Below the pieces are notes generated by a model. It was not told the DNA's origin. It made no database searches and worked only from the letters and a program-made list of their open reading frames with translations. A DNA stretch of 64,000 nt from assembly GCA_009920765.1 (NCBI GenBank), contig RFZJ01000001.1, forward strand, positions 105,774-169,773, in the 5' to 3' direction. Positions within the stretch are counted from its first letter, which is position 1; the number at the start of each line of letters is the position of its first letter. Made by a program: the position numbers and the translations under genes. The stretch comes from Planctomycetota bacterium. GTDB taxonomy: Bacteria; Planctomycetota; Planctomycetia; Gemmatales; Gemmataceae. Positions 62,851-64,000 of this stretch are shown piece by piece.

Positions 62851-64000
62851 TTATTCAGGTTCAGCCAGCTTCTTGGTGAATTCTTTATAGGCTTCGCGAT
62901 AAATTGCTGGTGGTTTTGCCAAATTAGGGGCCTTCGAATCGTTTTTCTCACCCCCGTTGGACTCGTACCTGCGCCCCCCCAAACTTGGGCCCTTCCCAGT
63001 GGACTGGGCTGGAGCATCTTTTTCTTTAACTCCAAGCTCTGCTTCGATTCTGCGCTTCTTTTCATCCAAAAATCGTTGCAGATCTTCTGGAGACATTTTC
63101 GCATCCTTTAACACATCCGGACTTAATCTCTTCTTGTAATTATCTAACTGAAGCTGAACAGCTTTGCGCTTATTCTCCTCGCTCGCAGCTTCAGATTCTG
63201 TTTTGGCATTAGGGTTTGCAACCCCAGCAGCATCATTTGGTTTACGATCATCGGTTCCACCAGGCCCGGGCTTATCGCCACCATTCGGGTTTCCAGATGC
63301 TTTATTTTTACCTTCACCATCCTTGCCCATGCCTTCTTTGCCTTTACCTTCTCCTTCCTTGCCCTTACCTTCACCTTCTTTACCCATGCCGTCCTTACCT
63401 TTACCTTCGCCTTCTTTGCCCATGCCTTCTTTGCCTTTACCTTCTCCTTCTTTGCCCATACCTTCTTTGCCTTTACCCTCGCCTTCCTTGCCCTTACCTT
63501 CTCCTTCTTTGCCCATGCCTTCTTTACCCTTTGCTTCCCCTTCTTTGCCTTTGGCATCACCATCTTTAGATTTACCTTCGCCTTCTTTGCCCATGCCATC
63601 CTTACCTTTACCTTCGCCTTCTTTACCCTTGGCTTCTCCTTCTTTGCCTTTAGCATCACCGTCTTTAGATTTACCTTCGCCTTCTTTACCCTTGGCATCA
63701 CCGCCTTTAGCTTTGGCTTCGCCTTCTTTACCTTTAGCTTCGCCTTCTTTGTTCATATCTTTGGGCTTGCCGTCTTTGCCATCCATTGGAGAACTTGCGC
63801 CCTTATTATCTTTACCCATGGGCTGCCCCTGCTTGTTTTCTCCGCTCTTTGGGGCCCCACCCTTTTCTTCCATACCTTTTTCACCTGGGGTCTTACCCTT
63901 AGGATCATTTCCCTTCGGATCATTTCCCTTCGGATCATTTCCCTTCGGATCATTTCCCTTCGGATCATTTCCCTTCGGATCATTTCCCTTCGGATCATTT
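62851..64000 (-). CDS. K/E/G-rich repeat protein, 5' end beyond window (partial)
   Basis: The frame runs off the right edge without an upstream stop; an internal ATG at 63873 is not necessarily the start. In order: seven Asn-Asp-Pro-Lys-Gly units (63896-64000); a charged linker; about 145 residues of near-period-6 polyampholyte with units like GKEGEGKGKEGM; and an ordered C-terminal part with SPEDLQRFLDEKKRRIEAEL and YREAYKEFTKKLAEPE. Architecture resembles the C-terminal portion of large planctomycete DUF4175-like or MoxR-linked membrane proteins, but that is inference. The other frames of the repeat region read as basic or Leu/Cys-rich low-complexity and are not genes. Confidence 0.7.
   Translation of the reverse strand, partial: NDPKGNDPKGNDPKGNDPKGNDPKGNDPKGNDPKGKTPGEKGMEEKGGAPKSGENKQGQPMGKDNKGASSPMDGKDGKPKDMNKEGEAKGKEGEAKAKGGDAKGKEGEGKSKDGDAKGKEGEAKGKEGEGKGKDGMGKEGEGKSKDGDAKGKEGEAKGKEGMGKEGEGKGKEGEGKGKEGMGKEGEGKGKEGMGKEGEGKGKDGMGKEGEGKGKEGEGKGKEGMGKDGEGKNKASGNPNGGDKPGPGGTDDRKPNDAAGVANPNAKTESEAASEENKRKAVQLQLDNYKKRLSPDVLKDAKMSPEDLQRFLDEKKRRIEAELGVKEKDAPAQSTGKGPSLGGRRYESNGGEKNDSKAPNLAKPPAIYREAYKEFTKKLAEPE
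63300..63765 (-). repeat. imperfect 18-bp-scale tandem repeats coding for GKEGEGK/GKEGMGK
   Basis: Tandem repeats within the K/E/G-rich protein; the plus strand shows recurring CCTTCTTTGCCCATG- and CCTTCTTTGCCTTTA-type units with third-position changes. They encode an alternating hexapeptide pattern (GKEGEG / KGKEGM). Codon changes among units suggest an older, partly diverged array. Confidence 0.8.
63896..64000 (-). repeat. seven 15-bp tandem repeats (Asn-Asp-Pro-Lys-Gly)
   Basis: Seven copies of CCCTTCGGATCATTT (plus strand), each 15 bp, continuing to the last base of the window; six are identical and the first (63896-63910) has one change (A for C). Since 15 is a multiple of 3, change in copy number keeps the frame. 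The number of copies in the intact gene cannot be seen because the window ends inside the array. Confidence 0.9.

Noticed and set aside
63216..63569. Leu/Cys/Pro-rich frame on the plus strand
   Set aside because: Antisense reading of the same repeat array, with no start signal.
63144..63701. Lys/Val/Arg-rich reading frame in the repeat region (minus, other frame)
   Set aside because: Out-of-phase reading of the same tandem repeats; extreme composition is a product of the DNA repeat, and the K/E/G frame has the ordered C-terminal tail.
1..64000. CRISPR arrays, transposases, integrases, prophage or restriction-modification genes
   Set aside because: I looked for spaced direct repeats, DDE/tyrosine recombinase motifs, and methyltransferase/endonuclease neighbours and saw none; the only tandem repeats are inside the protein gene at the right edge.
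1..64000. tRNA or rRNA genes
   Set aside because: No cloverleaf with a matching T-arm or rRNA-like sequence was recognised in the intergenic gaps; a tRNAscan run would settle it.

Overview
The window reads as a contiguous piece of chromosome from a planctomycete (phylum Planctomycetota). The strongest signs are two PSCyt2/PSD1 (DUF1549/DUF1553) proteins, two DUF1501 proteins, a 'GHFH'-type oxidoreductase next to one such pair, a hydroxysqualene-type HpnC/HpnD pair, a ThuA-like secreted protein, and very long K/E/G-rich proteins. By eye the base composition is A+T-leaning and the coding style is uniform. I see no insertion sequence, integrase, prophage, CRISPR array, tRNA or rRNA, so this looks like ordinary core/lineage-specific chromosome rather than a mobile island. 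Genus cannot be fixed from this sequence alone.

Layout. 1-2.0 kb: end of a small operon with a lipoprotein, then a primary-type sigma-70 factor (minus). 2.2-5.5 kb: a solitary PSCyt2/PSD1 protein followed closely by a PfkB sugar kinase. 5.5-8.2 kb (minus): mutM and a heme-motif (DUF3365-like) sensor histidine kinase. 8.3-11.3 kb: trpB-trpA and a divergent TrmB-like methyltransferase. 11.3-18.2 kb: topA, a large membrane-anchored PpiD/SurA-like protein, and hflX. 18.5-24.0 kb: the pyruvate dehydrogenase operon aceE-aceF-lpd. 24.1-27.9 kb: a HEAT-repeat protein, a Gfo/Idh/MocA oxidoreductase, a lipoprotein with a hydrolase-like fold but no nucleophile serine, and an FAH-family hydrolase. 28-30.2 kb (minus): csrA, hpnC and hpnD.

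30.4-36.3 kb: a secreted isochorismatase-ThuA fusion, diverging from a DUF1501 / gamma-glutamyltransferase / MBL-hydrolase series. 36.5-40.7 kb: an alpha-oxoamine (serine-palmitoyltransferase-like) synthase facing a dedicated acyl carrier protein, a DUF6134-like secreted protein and an L-lactate permease. 40.9-44.5 kb: CbiQ-CbiO without a visible substrate-binding partner, and a secreted alpha/beta-hydrolase. 44.7-50.7 kb: a D-threonine-aldolase-like enzyme, pyrH-frr, a calcium-type P-ATPase and a thioredoxin-like ferredoxin. 51-56.4 kb (minus): a compact PSCyt1-PSCyt2-PSD1 / DUF1501 / oxidoreductase operon. 56.4-62.8 kb (minus): valS (with a zinc-ribbon insertion), cimA and nadB. 62.9-64 kb (minus): the 3' part of a polyampholytic repeat protein that runs off the window.

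Themes: central carbon and amino-acid supply (PDH, lactate uptake, citramalate route to isoleucine, Trp, NAD), lipid modification (HpnC/D, oxoamine synthase plus ACP), and several planctomycete-specific secreted redox/hydrolase systems of unknown substrate. No clearly new multi-gene defence or mobile system was found. The most unusual features are lineage-specific insertions in housekeeping proteins (ValS, Ca-ATPase, TopA), the oxoamine synthase/ACP pair, the isochorismatase-ThuA fusion, and the perfect 15-bp repeat tract at the right edge. Where a start codon was moved inward from the longest reading frame, the reason is given in the entry.
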